From Halorubellus sp. JP-L1 (lineage in GTDB: Archaea > Halobacteriota > Halobacteria > Halobacteriales > Natrialbaceae), in the NCBI RefSeq assembly GCF_011440375.1, contig NZ_JAAOIR010000002.1:930001-994000 (forward strand): a stretch of 64,000 bases of DNA, given 5' to 3'. This document shows positions 40,703 through 49,912 of this stretch, one piece after another (position 1 is the stretch's first letter; the number at the start of each line of letters is the position of its first letter). The notes below the pieces were generated by a model. It saw nothing but the letters and a program-made list of their open reading frames with translations, searched no databases and was not told the DNA's origin. The translations under genes were made by a program, and so were the position numbers.

Positions 40703-41491
40703 TCACGCGACGTCCTTGCGCTGCCAGTACGTGCGGCTCGCGGCGAGTAGCACGAGCGTGCCCGCGAGCAGGACGCCAGCACCCGCGAAGTCCCACTCGG
40801 AGGAGACCAGTATCGCGGTCGGGTCGTAGTACCGCGACGGCGACAGCGCGCCGAGGGCAGCGACGTCGGTGCCGGCGGTGACGGAGTCGATGAGGAACAG
40901 CCCGAAGAACCCGCCGGCGGCGACGCGCTGCGCGACGCTGGCGCGGTCGAAGACGACGCTCGCGAGCAGGCCGACGGCGGCCGCCACGAGCAGGTACGGC
41001 ACCGACAGTGCGTGCACCATCGCGAGGTCGGCGAGCGAGATAGATTCGTCGATGCCGAGGACGGCGAGGGCGACGACGACGGGCGTGACGACGTTCACGA
41101 CGACGAGCGGGACGAGGACGCTCGCGAACTTCTCGAGGAGGACGCGCGACCGAGTCACCGGGAGCGAGAGGAGCATGTCCATGCGACCGCGGTCGACGTC
41201 GTCCGCGACGAGGCCGGCGGCGGCGTACGCGAAGTAGACGCCGAGCAGGAGCACCCAGCCGAACGCGTACAGTTCCGCGGCGAGGAACCCCTCGATGGTG
41301 CCGAGCGACTGGAGGCCGAACGCCTCGCGGAGCGCGGGCGGGAGCGTCTCGGTGTACGCGTCCAGGTCGATGCCCTCGCTGACCGACGGGAACATCCACA
41401 CGTAGAGCGCGACGAGCAGCGCGAATCCGGCGGTCATCGCGAGCGCTCCCTTCACGCGTCGGCGGCCGTAGTAGCGCGCGAACTCCAGCAT
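40703..41491 (-). CDS. ABC-2 type transporter permease
   Basis: The 262-residue permease has about six membrane helices: MTAGFALLVALYVWMF, LYAFGWVLLLGVYFAYAAAGL, VLVPLVVVNVVTPVVVALAVL, LLVAAAVGLLASVVF and others. The D-D-V-D-R-G-R-M-D-M-L-L-S-L-P motif is typical of the ABC-2 class before the third helix. It probably forms an exporter with the ATPase encoded just upstream, and the two overlap by one nucleotide (TGATG at 41491). The substrate is unknown; drugs, lipids or an antimicrobial peptide are common for this class. Confidence 0.9.
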   Translation of the reverse strand: MLEFARYYGRRRVKGALAMTAGFALLVALYVWMFPSVSEGIDLDAYTETLPPALREAFGLQSLGTIEGFLAAELYAFGWVLLLGVYFAYAAAGLVADDVDRGRMDMLLSLPVTRSRVLLEKFASVLVPLVVVNVVTPVVVALAVLGIDESISLADLAMVHALSVPYLLVAAAVGLLASVVFDRASVAQRVAAGGFFGLFLIDSVTAGTDVAALGALSPSRYYDPTAILVSSEWDFAGAGVLLAGTLVLLAASRTYWQRKDVA

Positions 41492-42492
41492 CAGACGTCA
41501 CCTCCGGCGTCGCCACCGGCGTCCCGCGCGACCGCGGTCTCGGGTTCGTCGTCGCTCGCGACGCTGGTCGCGTCGAGCTCTCCGTCGTCGTAGAACCGCA
41601 TGAACACCTGTTCGAGCGGTGCCTCCTCGACGTCGAGTTCGAGGACGTGGTACCCGTGGAAGTAGTCGACGAGCGCGTCGAACGACCCCGTGTACGTGAA
41701 CGTCAGCTCGGTGATCCCGTCCCCGTTCTGGGTCGAGTCGCCCGCCACTGGGGAGACTGAGAGTTCGTGGACGCCGTCGAGCGCGACGTCCTCGCGGTCG
41801 AGGTCGGCGGCGACGCGGGCGCGGACGAACTTCCCCGAGCGCTGGAGGACGTCCGCGACCGACGCGACCTCGACGATCCGGCCGTCGCGGATGATGCCGA
41901 TGCGGTCGCAGACCCGCCGGACCTCGCTGAGGACGTGCGAGGAGAGGAAGACGGTCTTCCCGGCCGCGCGCTCCCCGCGAACGAAGTCGTTGAACGTCCG
42001 CTGGACGAGCGGGTCCAATCCCGACGTCGGTTCGTCCATGATCAGGAGGTCGGGGTCGTGCATGAACGCCTGCACCAGCCCGAGCTTCTGCCGCTGGCCC
42101 GTCGAGTACCCGCGGACCTCGCGGTCGACGGGGACGTCGAACAGGTCGAGGAGTTCGTCGCGACGCGAGTCGCCCTTGAGGCTCGCGTGGAGGTCCAGGA
42201 CCTCGCGGCCGGTCGCGTCCTCGTCGAACGCCGGATTCGCGGGCAGGTAGCCGACGCGACGCTTCGCCTCGACGAGCGCGTCTTCGTCGTGGACGTCCGC
42301 GCCGAGGACGGTCGCGGTGCCGCTCGTCGGCGACTGGAACCCCATCAGCGTCCGGATGGTCGTCGTCTTCCCGGCGCCGTTCGGCCCGAGGTACCCGAAT
42401 ATCTCGCCCGCCTCGACCGCGAGGTCGACGTCGTCGTTCGCGCGGACGTCCCCGTAGTCCTTCGTCAGGGCGGAGACGGTGATCGCAGCCAT
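41491..42492 (-). CDS. ABC transporter ATP-binding protein
   Basis: The 333-residue ATPase energises the ABC-2 permease downstream. Walker A GPNGAGKTTTIRTLMG is near residue 35, the Q-loop GYLPANPAFDE follows, and the signature YSTGQRQKLGLVQAFMHDPDLLIMDEPTSGLD carries Walker B. The switch His is in LSSHVLSEV. A C-terminal accessory domain of about 100 residues (SVSPVAGDSTQNGDGITELTFTYTG onward) ends in an acidic/Gly tail. The start MAAITVSALTKDYG is standard. Confidence 0.93.
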   Translation of the reverse strand: MAAITVSALTKDYGDVRANDDVDLAVEAGEIFGYLGPNGAGKTTTIRTLMGFQSPTSGTATVLGADVHDEDALVEAKRRVGYLPANPAFDEDATGREVLDLHASLKGDSRRDELLDLFDVPVDREVRGYSTGQRQKLGLVQAFMHDPDLLIMDEPTSGLDPLVQRTFNDFVRGERAAGKTVFLSSHVLSEVRRVCDRIGIIRDGRIVEVASVADVLQRSGKFVRARVAADLDREDVALDGVHELSVSPVAGDSTQNGDGITELTFTYTGSFDALVDYFHGYHVLELDVEEAPLEQVFMRFYDDGELDATSVASDDEPETAVARDAGGDAGGDV

Positions 42493-42599
42493 ACCACACC
42501 CTACAGGGATTGCGTGCATGAAGTTACTCCCGCAGAGTCCACCCCTGCCGCTCGTTTCACTCGCGACAGTCGTGGGATCGGGCGACCGCCGTCGTTCGG

Positions 42600-42752
42600 T
42601 CAGTCGACCCGGTACTCGGCTATCTCGTTGGCCCCACAGTTCGGGCACGCCTCCACCGCGGTATCGACCGTCTGCCCGCAGTTCCGGCACTCGTAGAGCG
42701 CGTCGTCGTCGGGACCGAACAGGCGCTTGACGAGCGTGGCGATCGAGCTCAT
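42600..42752 (-). CDS. 50-residue zinc-ribbon protein
   Basis: The small protein has an amphipathic start (MSSIATLVKRLFGPDDD) and a zinc ribbon with two C-x2-C pairs: YECRNCGQTVDT and EACPNCGANEIAEY. It ends in RVD. Such proteins are frequent in haloarchaea and little understood. It begins 10 nt after the stop of the Lrp-RCK regulator, so the two are probably co-transcribed. No catalytic motif is present. Confidence 0.85.
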   Translation of the reverse strand: MSSIATLVKRLFGPDDDALYECRNCGQTVDTAVEACPNCGANEIAEYRVD

Positions 42753-42762
42753 CGAAGGGCAC

Positions 42763-43542
42763 TCACTGGCGTGTCGATTCGGCCGCCGGTGCTCGGAACG
42801 CGTCCAGTCCGTCGGCGTCCGTGGACGCCCGCGAGAGAACCGTGACGATGTCGTCGGCTTCGACGACGGTGTCGCCGTGCGGCGTCAGTTCGCGGTCGTC
42901 GCGCTCGATGCCGATGACGAGCGTGTCGTCGTCGAGGATCTCCGCCTGCACGGCGTCCTTCAACGACCGGCCGACGATCGGCGCGTTCGACTGCACCGTC
43001 AGCTCGACGATGTCGGCGTCGCCGGTGAGACTGATGAAGTCGTTCGGCCACCGTTCCTCCCGGTCGGTGTCCGGATTGAACGGCGCGTACGGGCTGAAGA
43101 ACTCGTCTTCGACGAGGTCCTCGTCCTCGATCTCGATGCCGAGCTGCGAGATCGTTCTCGAGATGCGCTGGAGTTCCGCGGTGGTCTCGCCCACGGCGAG
43201 CACGTGCAGGTTCTCTCGCCCGGTCATCAGCGTCCGGACGTTCACGACGCCTGGAATAGAGCGTGCCTTGTGCGCGAGCGCTTCGCGTTCGGGAACCGGG
43301 ACGTTGCACCGGTAGAGGTTGGTGAGCTTCCCGCCGGCGCGCTCGAAGTCGACCTGGGTCGGGTACTCGCGGATGACGCCCTGGTCTTCGAGCTTCTGGA
43401 TGCGGTTCCGTACAGTGGCACCTGAGACGCTGAGGCTTTCAGCAATCGCGGCCGCAGTCGTGTTGCGTGCGTCCTGCATGAGCGCGTGCAGGATGTATCG
43501 GTCTATCTCGTCGAGCCGATGGTCCGTGCTGGTGCGTGTCAT
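42763..43542 (-). CDS. Lrp/AsnC regulator with C-terminal TrkA-C (RCK-C) domain
   Basis: The 259-residue regulator has an N-terminal winged helix (LDEIDRYILHALMQDARNTTAAAIAESLSVSGATVRNRIQKLE). An Lrp ligand-sensing RAM domain follows (ALAHKARSIPGVVNVRTLMTGRENLHVLAVG). At about residues 170-245 lies a TrkA-C domain (IVELTVQSNAPIVGRSLKDAVQAEILDDDTLVIGIER, EADDIVTVLSR), otherwise found in K+ channel and transporter gating subunits. This combination is known in haloarchaea and suggests regulation by a nucleotide or ion as well as an amino acid. The gene lies 178 nt upstream of the end of the APC-Usp transporter gene, in the same direction. Confidence 0.93.
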   Translation of the reverse strand: MTRTSTDHRLDEIDRYILHALMQDARNTTAAAIAESLSVSGATVRNRIQKLEDQGVIREYPTQVDFERAGGKLTNLYRCNVPVPEREALAHKARSIPGVVNVRTLMTGRENLHVLAVGETTAELQRISRTISQLGIEIEDEDLVEDEFFSPYAPFNPDTDREERWPNDFISLTGDADIVELTVQSNAPIVGRSLKDAVQAEILDDDTLVIGIERDDRELTPHGDTVVEADDIVTVLSRASTDADGLDAFRAPAAESTRQ

Positions 43543-43721
43543 GGGGAGTTCATCGTCAGTCTTCGGTCCCGAAAACCTCGACCGGGTATATTGCGAAAAT
43601 CGACTCGCATACACATAGTTTCTCCGGAAAGACGAGTTCTCTCGCGTGTCCCGGACCCAGGGTGGTCGGTTGCCGTCGGCTGCCCGCTTGGGGTCGCCCC
43701 AGCGTGCAATGCTGCCCGTCG

Positions 43722-45986
43722 TCACCGACGCCCGAACAGGCGATCGCGGACGGAGCGCGACGTCGGTCGCTCGGCCAACAGCACCGGCACGTCGAGTCGT
43801 TCGATAGCGTCCATCGCGAGCGACCCACGGACGACGCGGGACAGCAGCCCGCGCTCGGTCGCACCGACGATAACCATGCCGTACTCGGCGCCCACGTGGC
43901 GGATCTCCGTCTCCACGTCGCCGGAGTTCACCAGCAACTCCGCGTCGGAGAGGTCGTGGCTCGCCGCCCAGTCGGCGAGGAACTCGCGGCCAGCAGTCTC
44001 GTCGCCGGGGTCGACGACGTGGAGGAGCGAGACGTCGACGCCGACCGTCGCCTGCAGCGCCCGCGCGACCTCCGCGGAGAGGTCCGAGGACGGCCCGCCG
44101 GCCGTCGGTACGAGCACGTCGGACGGGTCGAGCGTCTCCCCGTCGAACACGAGGAAGTCGCACGGGAGGTCGTGCGTGAGTTCGTCGAGCGCTCCCTCGG
44201 CGCGACCGCCCGCGAACTGCGCGCCGCCGTACCCCATCACGACCGCGTCCGCGTCGTTCGTCCGGGCGGCGTCGAATACCTCGTCGATACCGCGATGCGA
44301 GAGGATGGTCTTCGTATCGATCGGGACGTCGAACGCCTCGGCGTCCGCCTTCGCGTCGTCGAGCAATCCCTGAGACGCGACGTCGAGTCGATCCCGGTTC
44401 GCCGCAGCGGTCTCGAGCGACGTCTGGTCGGGGACGGTGACGACGTGCGTGGCGAGCACGCGGCCACCGTCGTGCTTGGCGATCGCGGCTGCGAGCGTGA
44501 CGAGCGCGCTCTCGGTGCGCGGGTTCGAGAGCGCGACCATGATCGTCGGTCCGCCGGTCCCGTTCGGTGCGACGGCGTCGGCGGCGCTCACGACCTGATC
44601 GGGGAGCGCACCCTCGCGTCGACGGACGTACTCCGAGAGCACGCCCTCCTCCTCGGTCCGCCCTCGCGCGTAGACGACGTACCAGAGGACGGCGGCGACG
44701 ACGAACGCCCCGGAGAGCGCGATCTCGATCTCGTCCATGAACCCGACCAGGCCGAGTGACAGCGTCGCGCCGAGGATCGGCGTGATCGGATAGAACGGCA
44801 CCGTGAAGTCGGGGTCGTACTCGGGGACGTCCGCCTCTCGGAACACGATCAGTGCCGCGTTCATGAGCGCGTACACGACGAGGTGGAGGACGCTCGCGGC
44901 CTTCGCGAGCACCTCGATCTGGCGGCCGAGCGCGGCGATGAACACGAGGATGAGGACGCCCGTGACGAGTATCGAACGGTACGGCGTGGCGAAGTTCGGG
45001 TGGATCTCGTTCAGCCAGTTCGTGACGATCTTGTCCCGCCCCATCGCGAAGTTGATGCGCGCTGACGCGAGGATGGACGCGTTCGCCGACGACGCCGTGG
45101 CGAGGAGCGCGCCGAGGGTCATCACGGTCGCGGCGGCCGCGGCCACGCCGCCAATGGGTCCGATCGACGCCGGGAACGCTATCTCGGCGGCCTGGGCGAC
45201 GGGCGCGTCCTCGCTGAGTTCGGCCCACGGGACGACGCCGAGCATCGTCGAGACGAGGATGGCGTATATGACGGTGACGATGCCGACGCTCCCGAGGATG
45301 GCGATGGGGAGGTTCCGGCCGGGATTCTTCAGTTCCTCGGCGACGGTCGCGATCTTCGCGTACCCGAGGAAGGAGACGAACACGAGCGCGGTCCCTGGCA
45401 GTATCTTCTCGTAGCCGAACGGCGCGAGTCCGCCATTGGCGGTGAGCGTCGCGTAGTCGAACGACGAGAAGCCCGCGAGTGAGAACGCGGTGAGGATCGC
45501 GAGCAGCACGAACACGATGACGTTCTGGACGCCGCCGGTCTCCTTCGCGCCGACGTAGTTGACGAGGACGAACAGGAGGCCGGCGAGGAGCGCGCCGAGC
45601 TGGATGGGGTTCAGGAACGCGACCTCGGGGAGGCCGACGAAGACGGCGAGGTACTGCCCGAATCCGATGCAGTAGAACGCGGACGCGAACGCGAGCCCCA
45701 TCCAGTCGCCCATCCCGGCGATCGAACCGAACATCGGCCCGAGTGCCTTGTTGATGTAGTAGTAGCCGCCGCCAGCCTTCGGCATGGCCGTTCCGAGTTC
45801 TGAGATCGAGAGCGCGTTCACCATCGCGATGACGCCGCCGACGACGAACGAGACGACGACGATGGGGCCGGCTTCGTTCGCGGCGACGCCGGGGAGGACG
45901 AAGATGCCGGCGCCGATCATCGTCCCGATGCCGATCGTCATCGCGGAGACGAGGCCGAGGTCCTTCGCGAGTTCGTCGTCGCTCAT
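43722..45986 (-). CDS. Amino-acid (APC) permease with two C-terminal UspA domains
   Basis: The 754-residue protein joins a transporter to stress-protein domains. Residues 1 to about 440 are an APC-superfamily permease of about 12 helices, starting [23 protein letters not shown], the family signature. The rest holds two UspA folds, the first from [19 protein letters not shown] and the second from [19 protein letters not shown]. The second has the ATP-site pattern [21 protein letters not shown]. Tandem-Usp permeases occur in haloarchaea. The Usp part probably senses nucleotides and gates transport, which is inference. Its ATG overlaps the upstream free usp stop by 4 nt. Confidence 0.93.
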   Translation of the reverse strand: MSDDELAKDLGLVSAMTIGIGTMIGAGIFVLPGVAANEAGPIVVVSFVVGGVIAMVNALSISELGTAMPKAGGGYYYINKALGPMFGSIAGMGDWMGLAFASAFYCIGFGQYLAVFVGLPEVAFLNPIQLGALLAGLLFVLVNYVGAKETGGVQNVIVFVLLAILTAFSLAGFSSFDYATLTANGGLAPFGYEKILPGTALVFVSFLGYAKIATVAEELKNPGRNLPIAILGSVGIVTVIYAILVSTMLGVVPWAELSEDAPVAQAAEIAFPASIGPIGGVAAAAATVMTLGALLATASSANASILASARINFAMGRDKIVTNWLNEIHPNFATPYRSILVTGVLILVFIAALGRQIEVLAKAASVLHLVVYALMNAALIVFREADVPEYDPDFTVPFYPITPILGATLSLGLVGFMDEIEIALSGAFVVAAVLWYVVYARGRTEEEGVLSEYVRRREGALPDQVVSAADAVAPNGTGGPTIMVALSNPRTESALVTLAAAIAKHDGGRVLATHVVTVPDQTSLETAAANRDRLDVASQGLLDDAKADAEAFDVPIDTKTILSHRGIDEVFDAARTNDADAVVMGYGGAQFAGGRAEGALDELTHDLPCDFLVFDGETLDPSDVLVPTAGGPSSDLSAEVARALQATVGVDVSLLHVVDPGDETAGREFLADWAASHDLSDAELLVNSGDVETEIRHVGAEYGMVIVGATERGLLSRVVRGSLAMDAIERLDVPVLLAERPTSRSVRDRLFGRR

Positions 45987-46423
45987 TCGCCGGCTGTGAC
46001 GTCGGGGAGTGCGATCACGGGGCGGTCCGCCGTCGTGGCGAGTTTCAGCGAGCGGTCGCCGGCGAGGAACTGGACGATGCGACTCCCGCCGCGCGGACGG
46101 AACGCGATGGCGGTCGCGTCCACGTCCGCGGCGGCCTCGAAGATGGCGTCGACGACGTCCCGCGAGTACGCGGTGTGGTCGTCGGCGTCCGGGAAGACGG
46201 CCCGGACGGCGGCGTACGCACTCTCGGCGACCGTTTCCGATTGCTCCACTGGCGTCTTGTCCGGGACGCCCTCGCCCTTCTCCACGACGTGTAGCGCGGT
46301 GACGTGCCCCGGTTCGTAGGGTTCGAGCGCTGCTGCGGTCGCCGACGCGTCCGCTTCGTTGGCGACCGGCAGCAGGACGTGCGCGAGCAGGTCTCGGTCG
46401 ACGTCGTCCCCGTGCTGGTTCAT
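45983..46423 (-). CDS. UspA-family protein
   Basis: The 146-residue protein is a single UspA-like domain: [42 protein letters not shown], then [42 protein letters not shown]. The usual G-x2-G-x9-G(S/T) nucleotide-binding pattern is altered ([17 protein letters not shown]), so ATP binding is doubtful. It leads the two-gene unit with the APC-Usp transporter, overlapping it by ATGA. GGTTAAGTG about 29 nt upstream indicates a leaderless transcript. Confidence 0.88.
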   Translation of the reverse strand: MNQHGDDVDRDLLAHVLLPVANEADASATAAALEPYEPGHVTALHVVEKGEGVPDKTPVEQSETVAESAYAAVRAVFPDADDHTAYSRDVVDAIFEAAADVDATAIAFRPRGGSRIVQFLAGDRSLKLATTADRPVIALPDVTAGE

Positions 46424-46777
46424 ACTCGACGGTTCACCTCGGTTCACTTAACCGTTCCGCAAGAATGCCGGATTCCGAAACGAGAGCGTGGAAATAGTTC
46501 GATGATACAAATACACGCCCGCGATTGCGAGCTTTCGAAAGCAAACTGCGTGTGATCCACCAGATCGAACTCGATGTGGAGGGGCGCGGAGTGCGATGAC
46601 TCGTCGACGTCGAACACTGCGAGGAAGCCGACGACGACCATCGGAGCACGCACGAACGCACCGCTCGTACTCTTCGACGACGAGTGACGTCGCTCTGGGA
46701 CCATCGAGCGGACCGACCCAGAAGTTCTCGTCCTCCAGCGGTCGAACCGGGTCGATCCGGCGGGATCCGAGTCGCGG
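46424..46777. other. 354-nt gap with no confident gene
   Basis: The right part of this gap lies past the end of the gene at 46778. The left part carries the usp promoter (minus-strand GGTTAAGTG, about 46448-46456) and a perfect 12-bp palindrome GCTTTCGAAAGC (46531-46542). An open frame on the minus strand from 46704 to 46444 (86 codons) has coding-like third positions only in its first half. It may be a decayed gene, but I do not call it. Confidence 0.5.
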
Positions 46778-47245
46778 CTACGACGGTCCGGTCGCGAACT
46801 CGCGCCAGTGCCTGAGCCCCCAGTAGCCGAGGCCGGTCGCGATCAGGCCGGCGGCGACGAAGTACAGCAGTAGCGTCGACGTCAGCACCTCGCCCGGCGA
46901 CTGCACCGCGTACACGACGCCTTCGCCGGCGAACGACACGAGTACGACGGTCGCGACGGCGACGCCGAGCGCGGTCGTGAGAATCGCGCCGCCACCGAAC
47001 CCGCCGCCGTCGGCCGCACCCGGACCGGGCGCGTCCGGCCCGTACCGTTGCTCCGCCCGCAGGAGTGCGCCGACGAACGCCACCCCCATCGCGACCGCGT
47101 AGATGGGGAGTCGGTCGCCGAATCCAGCGATCTCCCCGCGGACGAGCGCCAACACGCCGACGAAGCACGCCGTCAGGAGGACGGTGCTCGCACCGACCGC
47201 GAGCATCGCGCGCGTCCGTCGACTCGACGGCACCGGGACGTCCAT
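46778..47245 (-). CDS. Four-helix membrane protein, unknown
   Basis: The 155-residue protein has hydrophobic helices AMLAVGASTVLLTACFVGVLALV, LPIYAVAMGVAFVGALL, ILTTALGVAVATVVLVSFAG and TSTLLLYFVAAGLIATGLGYWGL, with a Gly-rich loop between the second and third (GPGAADGGGFGGG). It ends in HWREFATGPS. No family is recognised. It is divergent from the HerA-like ATPase gene across 120 nt. Confidence 0.75.
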   Translation of the reverse strand: MDVPVPSSRRTRAMLAVGASTVLLTACFVGVLALVRGEIAGFGDRLPIYAVAMGVAFVGALLRAEQRYGPDAPGPGAADGGGFGGGAILTTALGVAVATVVLVSFAGEGVVYAVQSPGEVLTSTLLLYFVAAGLIATGLGYWGLRHWREFATGPS

Positions 47246-47365
47246 GGTTCGGCGTCCGGTGCACGATACAAAAGCCTTCCTGCGCGTTCGACCATCGTTT
47301 TCGAACCGAACGGCGCCTCGCGGGGCACAAGACCCATACGCGCCGCCTCGTTACGTCCTGTGAGA

Positions 47366-48733
47366 ATGAGTGGCGTCCCCGACGAGATCGAGGTGGGTGC
47401 GGACGGCGAGACCGTCCCGTTGATGGACGTCCTCGGCGGTCGCGGGTTCGTCACGGGCAAGTCCGGTGCCGGGAAGTCGAACACGGCGAGCGTGTTCGCC
47501 GAGGAACTGCTGGACTGCGGGCTATCGCTGTGCATCGTCGATACGGACGGCGAGTACTACGGCCTGAAGGAGGAGTACGAGCTCCTGCACGCGGGTGCCG
47601 GCGAGCGATGCGACGTCCAGGTCGGCCCCGAGGACGCGGGGACGCTCGCGACGCTCGCGCTCGGGGAGAACGTCCCCGTCATCCTCGACTGCTCGGGCTA
47701 CCTCGAGGAGGCGGACGCGCGGGATACCGTGACGGCGCTCGCGAAGCAGCTATTCGCGAGGGAGGCCGAGCACCGGAAGCCGTTCCTCCTGCTCGTCGAG
47801 GAGGTCCACGAGTACCTCCCGCAGGGGCGCGGACTCGACGAGGCGGGCGACGCGCTCCTCCGGATCGCCAAGCGCGGCCGGAAGCGCGGCCTCGGCCTCT
47901 GCGGGCTCTCGCAGCGCCCCGCAGCCGTGGACAAGGACTTCATCACGCAGTGCGACTGGCTCGTCTGGCACCGCCTCACGTGGAAGAACGACACCGACCT
48001 CGTCGCGGACCTCCTCGGGAAGGAGTACGCGGAGATCGTCGAAGACCTCGACGACGGCGAGGCGCTCCTGCAGGCGGACTGGAACGACGACCTCCAGCGC
48101 ATCCGGTTCCGCCGGAAGCGCACGTTCGACGCGGGCGCGACGCCGGGCCTCGAGGACGTCGACCGGCCGTCGCTCCAGTCCGTCGACGAGAAGATACTCG
48201 ACGCGTTCGAGGCCGGCGACGACCCGGCGTCGGACGACGTCGAGGCGCTACGGGAGGAACTCGCCGCGAAGAACGACCGCATCGCCGAACTCGAAGCTCG
48301 CATCGAGGCACTTGAGGCGGAGGCCGACGCGGCGGAGAGCGCGGACGCGAACGCGACAAGTGACGGGAGTGCGACCGCGGCCGCGAACGGCGGGCGTTCG
48401 CCCGGGTCGGCGTCGAGCGCGGACGTCGAGATCGTGGAGACGCAGACGGTCGACGAGTCGACGCGAGCGCGAGACGAGCGCGCTCGCGAGGCGAACGGCG
48501 ACCCGGTCTGGGAGCTCGGCCAGATGACGGCGCACCTCGCGCGCCGCGGTGGCCGCGGCATCACGCGGTCGATGAAGTCGCTCGGGTCCACGATAGCGCC
48601 GACCGGAGCGGACGAGGAGAGTGCGGACGGCGAGGGCGCGGACGAGGAGAGTGCGGACGTCGAGGACGACGAGTCGTCCGAGGGCGGGTCGACGGACGCA
48701 CTCGCGCCGATGGACGGGCGCGACGACGAGTGA
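47366..48733 (+). CDS. HerA-like (DUF87) ATPase
   Basis: The 455-residue protein is a HerA/FtsK-type P-loop ATPase. Walker A is GFVTGKSGAGKSNTASVFAE near residue 30, Walker B-like is PFLLLVEEVHEYLPQ near 140, and the sensor-like segment GLGLCGLSQRPAAVDKDFITQCDW follows. Such enzymes translocate DNA, often with the nuclease NurA, which is absent here. A coiled coil (ALREELAAKNDRIAELEARI) and a low-complexity acidic tail follow. The tail contains an exact 22-bp DNA repeat (48608-48629 and 48638-48659), encoding ADEESAD twice. The ATG at 47366 is supported by MSGVPDEIEVG. Confidence 0.88.
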   Translation: MSGVPDEIEVGADGETVPLMDVLGGRGFVTGKSGAGKSNTASVFAEELLDCGLSLCIVDTDGEYYGLKEEYELLHAGAGERCDVQVGPEDAGTLATLALGENVPVILDCSGYLEEADARDTVTALAKQLFAREAEHRKPFLLLVEEVHEYLPQGRGLDEAGDALLRIAKRGRKRGLGLCGLSQRPAAVDKDFITQCDWLVWHRLTWKNDTDLVADLLGKEYAEIVEDLDDGEALLQADWNDDLQRIRFRRKRTFDAGATPGLEDVDRPSLQSVDEKILDAFEAGDDPASDDVEALREELAAKNDRIAELEARIEALEAEADAAESADANATSDGSATAAANGGRSPGSASSADVEIVETQTVDESTRARDERAREANGDPVWELGQMTAHLARRGGRGITRSMKSLGSTIAPTGADEESADGEGADEESADVEDDESSEGGSTDALAPMDGRDDE

Positions 48734-48754
48734 GGTGGCTTCTTCAGGTGGTCT

Positions 48755-49912
48755 TCAGGCGTCGAGGAGCGACAGGAGCGCTCGTTCGACGACGCGCGCT
48801 GCCTCCTCGACGTCGCTCGCGCGGACGTACTCGCGCGGGGAGTGCGCGACCGCGCCGTCGTCGTCCGCGAGGACGCCCGGTCCGAAGACGACGGTGGGCG
48901 CGAGCGCGGCGAAGTACGACGCCTCCGTCGCTGCACCGAACGGTCGCGGGTCGCTCGCGCCGGCGTCGACGAGCGCGTCGACCACTGCGGCGTCCGGGTC
49001 GGTCGCCCACGCTTCGAGGAACGGTGTCTCCCTGTCGGTGAACGCGAAGTCGACGCCCACCTCGGCCGCGACGTGCTCGCGCACGTGCTCCAGGAGTGCC
49101 GCGCGGAATCCGTCGGCGGTCTCGGGCGGTACGGACCGCCGGTCGAGGACGACCGACGCCTGCGCGGGCACCTGGTTCGTCGCCGTGCCGCCGTCGACGA
49201 CCGTGGGCGCGAGCGTCGCCGCACCGAGCTGGTCGTGGACGGGTGGCGCGTCCGTGCGGTCGTCGAACGTCCGGATCGCCGCGAGTGCGTCTTCGAGCGC
49301 CGCGACGGCGTTCGTGCCAGACTCGGGCTCCGCCGCGTGCGCGTTCTCGCCACCGAGCGAGAGCGTTCCCTGGAACCGGCCCTTCGCCGCCGTGCACGCG
49401 GCGAGGTCGGTCGGTTCGCCGACGACGAACGCGTCCGCGTCCGCGATCGCGGGGACCGGACCACCGTCGGGTCCGCCCGCGACGAGGTGATGCGCGCCCT
49501 CGCTCAGCGTCTCCTCGTCGGGCGTCACCGCGAGCGTCACCGCGCCCCCCGGGCCGTCTCCCCCGTTTTCAGCTTCCGCGTCGCGGGCGTGGGCGGCGAG
49601 GAACCCCGCGACCAGCGCCGCCATCGGGCCGCCGGCGTCGCACGTGCCACGGCCGCGGAGGACGTCGCCGTCGCGCTCGAACGGGACGTCCGGCGGTACC
49701 GTGTCGACGTGCGTGTTCAGGACGACGTGCGGACCAGCGTCCCGGTCGCCCGCGGTCGCGAGGACGTTCCCGGCGTCGTCGACGGTCGCGTCCACGCCGC
49801 GCTCGACGAGCGCGTCCACGAGGAAGGCCCTCGCGTCCTCTACGGACTCGTGCGTCTCGAACGCCGCGAGCGACGCCAGGAAGGAGACCGGGTCGAACTG
49901 GCTCTGGGTCAC
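48755..49912 (-). CDS. dapE: M20 metallopeptidase, probable succinyl-diaminopimelate desuccinylase
   Basis: The 385-residue zinc peptidase of family M20 is the last gene of the lysine operon and probably removes succinate from N-succinyl-DAP. Metal ligands and catalytic acids are visible in VVLNTHVDTVPP, RGRGTCDAGGPMAALV, LAVTPDEETLSEGAHH and FVVGEPTDLA. The dimerisation domain carries GRFQGTLSLGGENAHAAEPESG. Other M20 activities cannot be excluded by sequence alone, but the neighbours decide the call. The start is GTG 49912, overlapping the dapF stop by 4 nt (GTGA). Confidence 0.88.
   Translation of the reverse strand: MTQSQFDPVSFLASLAAFETHESVEDARAFLVDALVERGVDATVDDAGNVLATAGDRDAGPHVVLNTHVDTVPPDVPFERDGDVLRGRGTCDAGGPMAALVAGFLAAHARDAEAENGGDGPGGAVTLAVTPDEETLSEGAHHLVAGGPDGGPVPAIADADAFVVGEPTDLAACTAAKGRFQGTLSLGGENAHAAEPESGTNAVAALEDALAAIRTFDDRTDAPPVHDQLGAATLAPTVVDGGTATNQVPAQASVVLDRRSVPPETADGFRAALLEHVREHVAAEVGVDFAFTDRETPFLEAWATDPDAAVVDALVDAGASDPRPFGAATEASYFAALAPTVVFGPGVLADDDGAVAHSPREYVRASDVEEAARVVERALLSLLDA

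Noticed and set aside
46444-46704. 86-codon minus-strand open frame between the usp gene and the membrane protein at 46778
   Set aside because: Only the first half has coding-like third positions. The end is A/T-rich and overlaps the usp promoter. No family is recognised. It is at most a decayed gene.
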